The notes under the pieces were generated by a model that was not told the DNA's origin, did not search any database, and saw nothing but the letters and a program-made list of their open reading frames with translations. Source: Leifsonia sp. Leaf264 (GTDB lineage Bacteria > Actinomycetota > Actinomycetes > Actinomycetales > Microbacteriaceae). From it: a stretch of DNA of 64,000 bases. Numbering within the stretch: position 1 is the stretch's first letter; each line of letters begins with the position of its first letter. Of the stretch, positions 7,844-14,743 are shown one piece after another. Made by a program: the position numbers and the translations under genes. Location: NCBI RefSeq assembly GCF_001422325.1, contig NZ_LMMR01000006.1, positions 434,001-498,000 of the forward strand, written 5' to 3'.

Positions 7844-7923
7844 CGAGTCAGCGGAGTTCACGAGGGTTGATCGGAGGATGCGTGTGTTCTGGCGGCTGCG
7901 ACGGGATGGACTCCGCTGACTCG
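7844..7923. repeat. extragenic inverted-repeat element (80 nt)
   Basis: CGAGTCAGCGGAGT (7844-7857) pairs perfectly with ACTCCGCTGACTCG (7910-7923) across a 52-nt spacer. It is intergenic, between the small ORF and the membrane protein gene. The architecture matches the elements at 14616, 35530, 37685 and 41197 although the arm sequences differ. Confidence 0.7.
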
Positions 7924-8015
7924 CACGCCTGGGCGTCGGCGGAAGCATCCGTCGCCCGATCGCCCCTACGAAACGGCCGAATTCCGCAGGGCGTTCGAGC
8001 GAGCGGTCAGCAGGC

Positions 8016-8450
8016 TCAGGACTGCGTGCCCTGGTTCTGGATGACGACGACGCCGACGATTGCTGCGACCAGACCGACGACGGCCACGCCGACCAGGATC
8101 CATGCGATCGGGCTGCGATAGCGCCCACGGAGCACCGGCAGTCCCGCCACCGCGATCAACACTCCGAGCGCTGCGAACACAGCGATCGCATCGAGGAAGG
8201 CCGTGTTCCATGCCCGGGTCACCCCCGCGCCATAGGAGTCGCCGGCGTCGATCAACTGCGCGTAGATGCCGTAGTACATCGGCGCGAGCCAGAGGGTGAG
8301 GCCGACCGCGATGACTCCGATGAGGGCTCCGAGCCCGTGGAGGGCATAGGCCCAGAAGAGTCGCTGACCACTAGCGCGCGGCTTGGCCGAGCGGCCACCA
8401 CCCGCTCCGGCATCATTCGGGGCCAGCCGGGCGGATGCCGCTTCAGACAT
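8016..8450 (-). CDS. small integral membrane protein, unknown function
   Basis: This 144-residue protein starts with 'MSEAASARLAPND'; the longer upstream frame lacks a good start. After a polar Ala/Gly/Arg-rich N-terminus (about 1-30) come three hydrophobic segments: about 36-55, 75-100 and 110-135, with an extracytoplasmic loop 'YYGIYAQLIDAGDSYGAG' between the first two. I recognise no family motif. It is not obviously in an operon: the next gene downstream is over 270 nt away, and the upstream gene (8637-9314) is separated by about 190 nt. A membrane location is certain; a role is not. Confidence 0.65.
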   Translation of the reverse strand: MSEAASARLAPNDAGAGGGRSAKPRASGQRLFWAYALHGLGALIGVIAVGLTLWLAPMYYGIYAQLIDAGDSYGAGVTRAWNTAFLDAIAVFAALGVLIAVAGLPVLRGRYRSPIAWILVGVAVVGLVAAIVGVVVIQNQGTQS

Positions 8451-8636
8451 GAGTGACACTCTCGCACCGGCGCCGTCGCATCCTCCGAGTATGGCCTGCC
8501 ACGGGACAGGGTGCTCGGCCTTTTCGCCCCGACCGCGGAGGGCGGGCGAACCGCATCCGTTGTCGTGAGTGTTCGCCAGCGGCATCCGTTTCAGTCACCC
8601 TTCCCCAAACGGTCGTGGGCAACGCAGGCGTCACCC

Positions 8637-9314
8637 CTACGGCCCACCCAGCCAGTGGTCGATGCGGTGGTGGTCGGGGGCGAAGCCGTGGCTGACGCCG
8701 TAGAGCACGGCCTGGGTGCGACTCGTCGCGCCGATCTTGCGGTAGACCGACCGGATGTAGGACTTCACCGTGTTGGGGCTGAGGTAGGTGAGGCGGGCGA
8801 CGTCCGCGTTGCTCTTGCCCTGGGTGATGAGCGCGAGGATCTCCGACTCGCGATCGGTGATGCCCTCGAGGCGTCCGGGCCAGTCGAGGCCGGGTGCACT
8901 CGCGGCGCGGCGGCCGGAGTCGCTGATCACCACCTCGCCGGCGTGCACGGCTTCGATGGCGGCGACGAGTTCCGCGGCGGGCAGCGTCTTCGACAAGTAG
9001 CCGTGCACGCCGAGGGCGCGGGCGGAGTCGATCAGCTCGGACTGGAGGTTCCAGGTGTAGACGACCACATGCCGCGCCCGGGGGTTGGCGACAAGCCCGG
9101 CGATCTCGTGGTGATCGGATTCCGGCTGCGCGAACGAGTCGTAGAGCACCACGTCGACCTCGTCGCTCATCGCCGCGTTCGCGTCGATCTCGGCCACGAC
9201 GACGCGGTCGCGATAGTTGTCGAACAGGTGCGCCAGACCGGTGAGAACGACGTCGTAGTCGTCGACCAGCGCCACTGTGACAGGGCGAGTTCTCTGAACG
9301 GATGCGTTTGCCAT
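8637..9314 (-). CDS. orphan NarL/LuxR-family response regulator
   Basis: This 225-residue protein has an N-terminal receiver domain (about 12-130: acidic pair 'VDD' at 17-19, phospho-acceptor Asp about 59 in 'VLYDSF', Lys in 'YLSKTL') and a C-terminal LuxR helix-turn-helix ('ITDRESEILALITQGKSNADVARL', then 'SPNTVKSYIRSVYRKI'). Spacing between the domains fits a full-length NarL-type regulator. No histidine kinase is adjacent. ATG 9314 is chosen; an in-frame ATG at 9335 lies inside a palindrome, so it is a poor start. The gene is divergent from a GlsB-like stress gene and two palindromes fill the gap, so autoregulation and control of the neighbour are likely. Confidence 0.85.
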   Translation of the reverse strand: MANASVQRTRPVTVALVDDYDVVLTGLAHLFDNYRDRVVVAEIDANAAMSDEVDVVLYDSFAQPESDHHEIAGLVANPRARHVVVYTWNLQSELIDSARALGVHGYLSKTLPAAELVAAIEAVHAGEVVISDSGRRAASAPGLDWPGRLEGITDRESEILALITQGKSNADVARLTYLSPNTVKSYIRSVYRKIGATSRTQAVLYGVSHGFAPDHHRIDHWLGGP

Positions 9315-9327
9315 ACTCCCGGATATC

Positions 9328-9364
9328 ACACCCATAGGGGTGTAGTCCAGCACCCCCAGGGGTG
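9328..9364. promoter_or_regulatory. twin palindromic operator candidate
   Basis: Site 1 is ACACCC-ATAG-GGGTGT (9328-9343). Site 2 is CACCCC-CA-GGGGTG (9351-9364). Their centres are 22 bp apart, two helical turns. Site 2 ends one base before the -35 of the GlsB-like gene and site 1 lies 14 bp upstream of the regulator's start. This is the layout expected for a dimeric regulator acting on both genes; the divergent NarL-type protein is the obvious candidate. Confidence 0.65.
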
Positions 9365-9365
9365 G

Positions 9366-9394
9366 TTGAGTCGGTTGTTGTCCCCGGCTACAGT
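9366..9394 (+). promoter_or_regulatory. promoter of the GlsB-like gene
   Basis: TTGAGT (9366-9371), a 17-nt spacer, TACAGT (9389-9394). The -35 directly abuts the second palindrome, so the bound regulator would touch RNA polymerase. Confidence 0.65.
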
Positions 9395-9444
9395 CGGGGC
9401 TCGGCAAGCCTCCAGCAGGCGTCCACCAATAGAAGGAGAACACC

Positions 9445-9720
9445 ATGCTCGGCCTCATCATCAGCATCATCGTCATCGGCCTGATCGCCGGCTTCATCGC
9501 CCGCGCCGTCGTGCCCGGCAAGCAGGACATGAGCATCCTCATGACCATCGTGCTCGGAATCGTCGGCTCGTTCATCGGCGGATTCCTCGGATTCCTGATC
9601 TTCCAGCACGACCCGGCCGACGGCTTCTTCCAGCCCGCCGGCATCATCGGCTCCATCATCGGCGCGATCATCGCGCTGCTGATCTACGTCAGCGTTCGTC
9701 GCCGCAGCGTCGCTCACTGA
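9445..9720 (+). CDS. GlsB/YeaQ/YmgE family stress-response membrane protein
   Basis: This 91-residue protein has strong AGAAGGAGA ribosome site. The typical family pattern is complete: a first membrane helix with 'LIAGFIARAVVPGKQDMS' (14-31), a glycine-zipper helix 'GIVGSFIGGFLGF' (38-50), and a third helix 'GIIGSIIGAIIALLIYV' (66-82). Members are small inner-membrane proteins of general stress regulons; the biochemical role is unknown. The gene has a clear promoter, an adjacent palindrome pair and a strong terminator, so it is a single-gene unit, probably controlled by the divergent response regulator. Confidence 0.88.
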   Translation: MLGLIISIIVIGLIAGFIARAVVPGKQDMSILMTIVLGIVGSFIGGFLGFLIFQHDPADGFFQPAGIIGSIIGAIIALLIYVSVRRRSVAH

Positions 9721-9755
9721 CCCTCGGGCAGGATGGCGGCTCTCCAGTCGCCGAT

Positions 9756-9798
9756 GAACCGCGGTCCACGCTCGTGCGTGGGCCGCGGTTCCTCTTTT
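9756..9798 (+). terminator. intrinsic terminator of the GlsB-like gene
   Basis: GAACCGCGG (9756-9764) pairs with CCGCGGTTC (9783-9791), with an inner CCACGC/GCGTGG stem and a trailing CTCTTTT. A long GC stem with a U-tract. Confidence 0.85.
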
Positions 9799-9920
9799 AA
9801 GCGGGTGTTCGCGGCGACGGATGCTGCAGCTCAGTGCGCCGCGGACCACGCGCTGCAGGCCCTGTAGGGCGGCATCCGTCGGCGTCGTCACGCCCTGAGG
9901 CCGCGCGAACTCCGGTGCGC

Positions 9921-9953
9921 GTCTGGACACCGCCGGTCGGGAGGGCCATCCTC
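9921..9953 (+). promoter_or_regulatory. 5' leader shared by both RidA paralogues (copy 2)
   Basis: GTCTGGACAC (9921-9930) and GAGGGCCATCCTCGTG (9941-9956), the same blocks and spacing as 91-126. Confidence 0.6.
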
Positions 9954-10337
9954 GTGCATATGCGCGAGGTCGTCGTCTCCACCCAAGCCCCGAGATCACC
10001 GATGTTCAGCCAGGGCGTCAAGGCCGGCCCGTTCGTCTTCGTGTCGGGGACGACCGGCATCGACGTCGAGACCGGGCAGCTCGCAGGCCCGACCATCGGC
10101 GAACAGGTGCGGCAAGCGCTGACCAATTGCCGAGCTGTGCTGGAATCGGCCGGCGCGAGCCTGGACGATGTCGTCGAGGTGGGAGTGCTGCTCGCTGACC
10201 CCGACGACTTCGCCGGTATGAACGAGGAGTACGGCCGCTGGTTCCCGGAGGATCCGCCGACGCGCTACGCGGCGACCTTGGGCGCCGTGATCCCGGGCGT
10301 GCTCGTATCGATCCGCATGACCGCGTACATCGGTTAG
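9954..10337 (+). CDS. RidA family reactive intermediate deaminase (paralogue 2)
   Basis: This 127-residue protein is a close paralogue of the product of 124-507: most residues are identical, including 'STQAPRSPMFSQGVKAGPF', the mid-domain 'GEQVRQALTNC', and the C-terminal 'IPGVLVSIRMTAYIG'. The Arg of the 'SIRMT' motif is kept. The start is set at GTG 9954 by analogy with copy 1 and by GAGGG 8 nt upstream; ATG 9960 is possible. Why a genome keeps two such similar copies 10 kb apart is unclear: dosage, different induction, or recent duplication with the leader. Confidence 0.85.
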   Translation: MHMREVVVSTQAPRSPMFSQGVKAGPFVFVSGTTGIDVETGQLAGPTIGEQVRQALTNCRAVLESAGASLDDVVEVGVLLADPDDFAGMNEEYGRWFPEDPPTRYAATLGAVIPGVLVSIRMTAYIG

Positions 10338-10414
10338 GCGGTCGTCGGCTCGCTGCGGGGCGCGGCCGATCCGCATCCTGCCGCCGACGCTGGCGATCGG
10401 CACCGGATGCGCAG

Positions 10415-10455
10415 TACAGTGCCCCCATCATCAGCCGAGCTCCATCGTCGGCTGA
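10415..10455 (+). promoter_or_regulatory. promoter -10 and leader stem-loop
   Basis: TACAGT (10415-10420) is a good -10. It is followed by TCAGCCGA (10431-10438), a 9-nt loop and TCGGCTGA (10448-10455), an 8-bp perfect stem that would lie near the mRNA 5' end, 3 nt before AAGGAAGAAGG. It may protect the transcript or mask the ribosome site. Confidence 0.45.
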
Positions 10456-10471
10456 AGGAAGAAGGCCTCTC

Positions 10472-11035
10472 ATGAGCCTCGGACCACACACGACCACCCC
10501 GGTGCTCCTGATCCACAGCGCCGGACCCCAGGGCGCAGGCGAGGGCAGCTCGGACTTCGTCGATTCCCTGCGCGCGGCACTCGGATCCGAGTTCCCCGTC
10601 GACTTCCCGATCATGCCAGCGCCTGACGACCCGTCGTACGCTGACTGGAAGACCGAGGTGGTCCGGCTGCTCGATACAGCCTCCGCTCCGCCGCTGGTGG
10701 TCGGACATTCGCTGGGCGCATCCGTTCTGCTGAAGGTGCTCGCGGAGGGAGTGACGGATGCCGACATCCGCGCGCTCTTCCTCGTGGCCACGCCCTACTG
10801 GGGCAGCGAGCTCGAGGACTTCATGCTGCCCGCTGACTTCGCGAGCAGGCTTCCCGACGGGCTGCCGATCTTCCTGTACCAGAGCAGCGACGACGACGTG
10901 GTGCCCGCCTCCCATCTGGACCGCTACGCCCGCGAGCTCCCTGATGCGGAGGTGCGGCGCCTCGACCACGGCGGGCACCTGTTCTCGGACGGACTGCCTG
11001 AGCTGGTCGCCGACATGCGCGCTGTGGCGGAGTAG
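10472..11035 (+). CDS. RBBP9/YdeN-like alpha/beta hydrolase
   Basis: This 187-residue protein fits the short serine-hydrolase group (RBBP9/YdeN, DUF1749-like): strand 'PVLLIHSAG' with an oxyanion region, nucleophile elbow 'GHSLGAS' (Ser80), acid 'SSDDDVVP' (about 144-151) and 'HGGHLF' with the catalytic His. No signal peptide, so cytoplasmic. It has a strong AAGGAAGAAGG ribosome site. Substrate unknown; a small ester or amide is likely. It is followed by an epoxide-hydrolase-like gene with its own leaderless-looking start. Confidence 0.8.
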   Translation: MSLGPHTTTPVLLIHSAGPQGAGEGSSDFVDSLRAALGSEFPVDFPIMPAPDDPSYADWKTEVVRLLDTASAPPLVVGHSLGASVLLKVLAEGVTDADIRALFLVATPYWGSELEDFMLPADFASRLPDGLPIFLYQSSDDDVVPASHLDRYARELPDAEVRRLDHGGHLFSDGLPELVADMRAVAE

Positions 11036-11170
11036 AGCTCGGACTGAGCCTCGCGCTCAACGACTCGTGATCATCGCGGCGCGGTACCACTACTGATCAC
11101 CCGCGCGGCGGCCCGCCTGCCAACCCGCCCGCCCGCCCGGGTGTCGGAGGGGCGGAGTAGCTTGTGCGGC

Positions 11171-12415
11171 ATGAGCGCTCCACAGGCATTCGAGCTCCAT
11201 GTTCCCGACGCCGTTCTCTACGATCTCCGCGACCGCCTGAGGCGCACCCGCCTGCTCCCCGACTCGCCCCGCAAACCCGCGTCGGGCATGAACGCGGCCT
11301 ACCTGCGCGAGCTCATCGACACCTGGATCGACTGGGACTGGCGCGCCCGCGAGACCTGGCTCAACGCGCATCCGCAGTTCATCGCGCAGATCGGCGACAG
11401 TGCCGTGCACTTCGTGCATCGACGGGCGACGGATGCCGGCAGGCACGCCGGCGACCATGTCGGCTCGGGCGGGGGCGCGGATGCCGCATCCGGAGACTCG
11501 GGCGTCAGCGCATCCGACGCCGACGCTGACGAGGGTGCCGCGACCACCATCCCCACCGAGGCGCCCACGCTCCTCATCATGCACGGGTGGCCGCACACCT
11601 TCGCTCTGCAGCTCGACTTCGCCGACCAGCTGCCCGACTTCAACGTGGTCGTCGCGAGCCTGCCCGGCTTCGCGTTCTCCTCGCCCTACGCCGACGGACC
11701 GATGTCGGAGACCCGGTTGGCCGACACGATGCACGCGTTGATGACCGAGGTGCTCGGCTACGAGCACTACATCACCTACGGCGAAGACGTGACGGCCAAC
11801 ATCAGCGACCTTCTCGCGGCGCAGCATCCGGAGCAGGTGATCGGGATCCTGGCGACGAGTGCGCACTTCCCGAGCTACGACGAGCGTGACGCTCTGACCG
11901 ACCCTGAGGAGAAGGCCTTCTTCGACGAGCTGACGGCCAAGGGCGGCCCCGACGGCGCCTACGGTCACGTGCAGAACACCCGGCCCGACACTCTCGCGGC
12001 GGCGCTCAACGATTCCCCGGCCGGGCTGCTGGCCTGGCTCGCCGAGAAGCTGGTGGAGTGGAGCGATACCCCGCAGGGTGACCCGAGGGCCGTCGAGCGA
12101 CGCATCTCGCGCGACCGCATCCTCACCGAGGCGATGATCTACTGGGTCACCCAGAGCATCGGCACGTCCTTCCGGCCGTACTACGAGGGTGCCGACCGCC
12201 CCGATGCGATCCCGCCGACGTCGGTGCCGGCGGCCATCGCGATCCAGAGGCACGAAGGCAGCTACCCCGAGTCGGTCGCGCGCCGGCACTACACCGGCAT
12301 CCGCTCGTTCGACCGGCTGGAGGAGGGCGGCCACTTCACCGCGGCAGAGATCCCCGAGGAGTTGGCGCGACGGATGCGGGAGTTCGCCGCGTCGCTGACG
12401 GATCCTGCAGACTGA
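11171..12415 (+). CDS. epoxide hydrolase-like alpha/beta hydrolase with a low-complexity insertion
   Basis: This 414-residue protein begins with the EHN domain typical of microsomal-type epoxide hydrolases ('LRDRLRRTRLLPDSP', about 19-33; 'WIDWDWRARETWLNAHPQF'). The hydrolase core has oxyanion motif 'HGWP' (138-141), the nucleophile Asp about 206 in 'YGEDVTAN', and the C-terminal 'GGHFTAAE' with the catalytic His. In the canonical family the elbow is G-G-D-W-G; here it is G-E-D-V-T, so activity on epoxides is uncertain. Residues about 86-129 are an Asp/Ala/Gly/Ser-rich insertion between the EHN strand and the core, absent from family members I know. TAGCTT (11158-11163) lies 7 nt before the ATG and there is no close ribosome site, so the mRNA is probably leaderless. 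Confidence 0.8.
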   Translation: MSAPQAFELHVPDAVLYDLRDRLRRTRLLPDSPRKPASGMNAAYLRELIDTWIDWDWRARETWLNAHPQFIAQIGDSAVHFVHRRATDAGRHAGDHVGSGGGADAASGDSGVSASDADADEGAATTIPTEAPTLLIMHGWPHTFALQLDFADQLPDFNVVVASLPGFAFSSPYADGPMSETRLADTMHALMTEVLGYEHYITYGEDVTANISDLLAAQHPEQVIGILATSAHFPSYDERDALTDPEEKAFFDELTAKGGPDGAYGHVQNTRPDTLAAALNDSPAGLLAWLAEKLVEWSDTPQGDPRAVERRISRDRILTEAMIYWVTQSIGTSFRPYYEGADRPDAIPPTSVPAAIAIQRHEGSYPESVARRHYTGIRSFDRLEEGGHFTAAEIPEELARRMREFAASLTDPAD

Positions 12416-12467
12416 GGCGGGTACCACCGCTCACTGAGGGTCGAGCGAAGCGACCGCCCGAAGCGCG

Positions 12468-12830
12468 TCAGGAAGCCAGCGGCGCACCGAACCTGACGCG
12501 GGTTCCGAAGGGATCGCGCACCAGGGAGACGCGCTCGCCCCACGGCTGGTCGGAGGGCTCCTCCTCCACGGGGAAGCCGGCTGAGCGGACGGCATCCGTC
12601 GCCGAATCGACGTCGTCGACGTAGATCCAGAGGAGCATGCCGCCCACCGGATCCGGGTGCTCGGTCAGCCCGATGCCGAGTGCGCTCGAGCCGAGCTGCA
12701 GGGAGACGTAGACGGGCTCGGTCTCGTCGGGGAAGGCGTAGCGCACCTCGCCGCCGACGATATCTCGATAGAAGGCGAGGGCGGCGGTGAGATCGGGGAC
12801 TTCGAGGATCGCGAACGCCGACTGAATCAT
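12468..12830 (-). CDS. VOC family (glyoxalase/bleomycin resistance-like) protein
   Basis: This 120-residue protein carries two beta-alpha-beta-beta-beta halves: 'AFAILEVPDLTAALAFYRDIVG' at the N-terminus and 'LLWIYVDDVDSATDAVRSAGFPVEEEP' in the second half, ending 'RDPFGTRVRFG'. VOC proteins bind a metal at His/Glu positions; the first-strand metal His is not evident here (the strand reads 'AFAILEV'), so catalysis as a glyoxalase is unlikely and a binding or resistance role is possible. GGGAGAGG lies 9 nt upstream of the start. It is convergent with the hydrolase gene and not in a clear operon. Confidence 0.8.
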   Translation of the reverse strand: MIQSAFAILEVPDLTAALAFYRDIVGGEVRYAFPDETEPVYVSLQLGSSALGIGLTEHPDPVGGMLLWIYVDDVDSATDAVRSAGFPVEEEPSDQPWGERVSLVRDPFGTRVRFGAPLAS

Positions 12831-12977
12831 GCCGACAGCCTCTCCCTGAGGCGGGCGGAGGTCAACCCTGTGGCCGGGCTGGTTCGGCCGCTCTGCCGCT
12901 TCGGCCGCTCTGCTTCGAGGCTGCTTCTTGGCGCTTCGGGGCTCGCGCGCGGTACCGCTCTCGGCGGAGCGACGTGC

Positions 12978-14558
12978 CTACTCCAGCTCACGACCCGTCA
13001 GTCGCAGCTCCTCGAGGTCGAGCTGCGACTGGATGCGACGCAGCACGATGTCGTCGATGCGCTTCTCGTCGCGGAGGCTCACGATGGTCTCGCGCTTCAC
13101 CTCGAGCGCCGCGAGCCGGAGGCGATTGTACTGCTCCTTGTGGCGCGTGGTCTCCTCGTCGGGCTCCTCGGCACCGGCCGCCTCGAGGACGCTGACGTGC
13201 TGCTCCGCCTCGGCGAGCACCTTGTCGCGCACACTGTCGTCGACTCCGAGCTCGCTCGCGATGCCCGGGAGCGCCTCGATCGCCGCGCGGGATGCCGCCA
13301 GCTCGGCGAAGTTGCGCTCCTCGTCGATGCCGTCGTCGGCGGGCAGCCGCGCCCACCTGATGATCAGCGGCAGAATCGGGCCCTGCACACCGAGGGTGAG
13401 CACGATCACGACGGTGGTCACGAACACCACGAGGTCACGGTCGGGGAACGCGTCGCCCGATGCGAGAACCGTCGGAACGGCCAGCACCGCGGCCAGCGAC
13501 ACGGCACCGCGGAATCCGGCGAGCGCCGCCATCACGAGGGCTCGCGGCGAGGCCCGCAGGGTGCGCTGGTAGGGCCGCCGGTCGACGGTGCGGATGATCG
13601 TCGTCGTGATCACGATGAACAGCGCACGGATGACGATGAGCGCGATCCACACCACCACACCGAACACCACGCCGAGGCCGAGATGCGACGGCGGGAGCTC
13701 GCGGAGCACCACCTGCAGTTCGAGCCCGATCAGCACGAAGAGGGCCGCGTTCAGCAGGTAGGTGGTCACGGTCCAGAACGACTGCGCCTGGTCGCGCGCC
13801 TCGGGGCGGGCGACGCGGGGAGCGATGCGGCTCATCACCAGTCCGCAGACCACCACGGCGAGCACGCCCGACGAGCCGACGACCTCGGCGATCAAGAAGG
13901 CCGCGAAGGGGGTGATGATGAGTCCCACGTTGCTGAGCAGCGGCATCCGGATGCGGAGGGTCAGCGAACCGAGGAAGCCCATGCCGACTCCGATGGCCAC
14001 GCCGCCGACGTAGGAGACCAGGAGCGTCCAGGTGATCTCGAGCGGCGAGATCTGCTGCCCGCTCACCGCGACCGAGACGGCGAGAGCGTAGATCACCAGC
14101 GCCGTGCCGTCGTTGATGAGGCTCTCGGCGCGCAGCACTGTGCGCTGGCGACGCGGCAGCGAACCCGCGAGCTCGCTCACGGCTGTGGCATCCGTCGGCG
14201 CGAGAACGGCACCGAGCACGAGGGCGACGATCCAGGGCAGGCCGAACCAGGTGCCGACGACGGCCACGCCGAGGGCCGTGACGAACACGAGCAGGGTGCC
14301 GTTCAGCAGGATGACACGGATGAAGCGGCGGATCTCGCGCGTCGACGTCGTGAGGCTCTCCCAGAACAGCAGCACCGGGAGGAACAGCAGCAGCACGGCC
14401 TCGGGCGGCAGCTCGACCTCGCGGAAGGCCGGGATGAACCCGAGCAGCACGCCGAGCGGGATGAGCACTATCGGCGTGGTCACGCGCAGACGAGCGGCGA
14501 TCAGGCCGCCGATGAGCACGGCCAGGCCGATCGCGACGATCACCTCGAGCGCGAGCAT
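12978..14558 (-). CDS. CPA1-family Na+/H+ (or K+/H+) antiporter
   Basis: The 526-residue protein begins 'MLALEVIVAIGLAVLIGGLIA'; upstream in-frame starts would run through a palindromic repeat and are rejected. Twelve or so membrane segments follow. The CPA1 core is visible: 'APTDATAVSELAGSLP' and 'AESLINDGTALVIY', which holds the Asn-Asp ion-binding pair typical of electroneutral CPA1 exchangers, then 'GFRGAVSLAAVLAVP'. A cytoplasmic tail of about 125 residues, charged and helical, follows the last membrane segment and probably regulates transport. The role is pH and monovalent cation homeostasis; which cation is moved cannot be read. It is divergent from a methyltransferase with an inverted-repeat element between. 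Confidence 0.88.
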   Translation of the reverse strand: MLALEVIVAIGLAVLIGGLIAARLRVTTPIVLIPLGVLLGFIPAFREVELPPEAVLLLFLPVLLFWESLTTSTREIRRFIRVILLNGTLLVFVTALGVAVVGTWFGLPWIVALVLGAVLAPTDATAVSELAGSLPRRQRTVLRAESLINDGTALVIYALAVSVAVSGQQISPLEITWTLLVSYVGGVAIGVGMGFLGSLTLRIRMPLLSNVGLIITPFAAFLIAEVVGSSGVLAVVVCGLVMSRIAPRVARPEARDQAQSFWTVTTYLLNAALFVLIGLELQVVLRELPPSHLGLGVVFGVVVWIALIVIRALFIVITTTIIRTVDRRPYQRTLRASPRALVMAALAGFRGAVSLAAVLAVPTVLASGDAFPDRDLVVFVTTVVIVLTLGVQGPILPLIIRWARLPADDGIDEERNFAELAASRAAIEALPGIASELGVDDSVRDKVLAEAEQHVSVLEAAGAEEPDEETTRHKEQYNRLRLAALEVKRETIVSLRDEKRIDDIVLRRIQSQLDLEELRLTGRELE

Positions 14559-14615
14559 GCGTCCAGCTTGGCAGTGCCGGGGTGCCGGAGGGAGGGGTTG
14601 CGCCTCATCCCCGCG

Positions 14616-14677
14616 GTCGACTTGGCAGTTGTGGTGGGCTGAGGCATCCGTCAGCCCGCCGAAACTGCCAAGTCGAC
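14616..14677. repeat. extragenic inverted-repeat element, TTGGCAG family copy 1
   Basis: GTCGACTTGGCAGTT (14616-14630) pairs perfectly with AACTGCCAAGTCGAC (14663-14677). An inner stem GGGCTGA/TCAGCCC (14636-14642, 14651-14657) lies inside. Element length is 62 nt, between divergent promoters. Nearly the same arms occur at 41197-41258. Confidence 0.85.
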
Positions 14678-14743
14678 TCGGGATCCACTGGGGCGAGGCG
14701 CCTGCACGTGACGTCACGGGCGTTCAGGTCTACGCTCGGCGGC

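Noticed and set aside
9333-9335. Earlier ATG for the NarL-type regulator
   Set aside because: It lies inside the first palindrome and has no ribosome site; ATG at 9314 is more plausible.
12831-12977. GC-rich repeats of CGCTCTGC/CTTCGG between the VOC and antiporter genes
   Set aside because: Imperfect and short; not distinct enough from local composition to call a repeat family.
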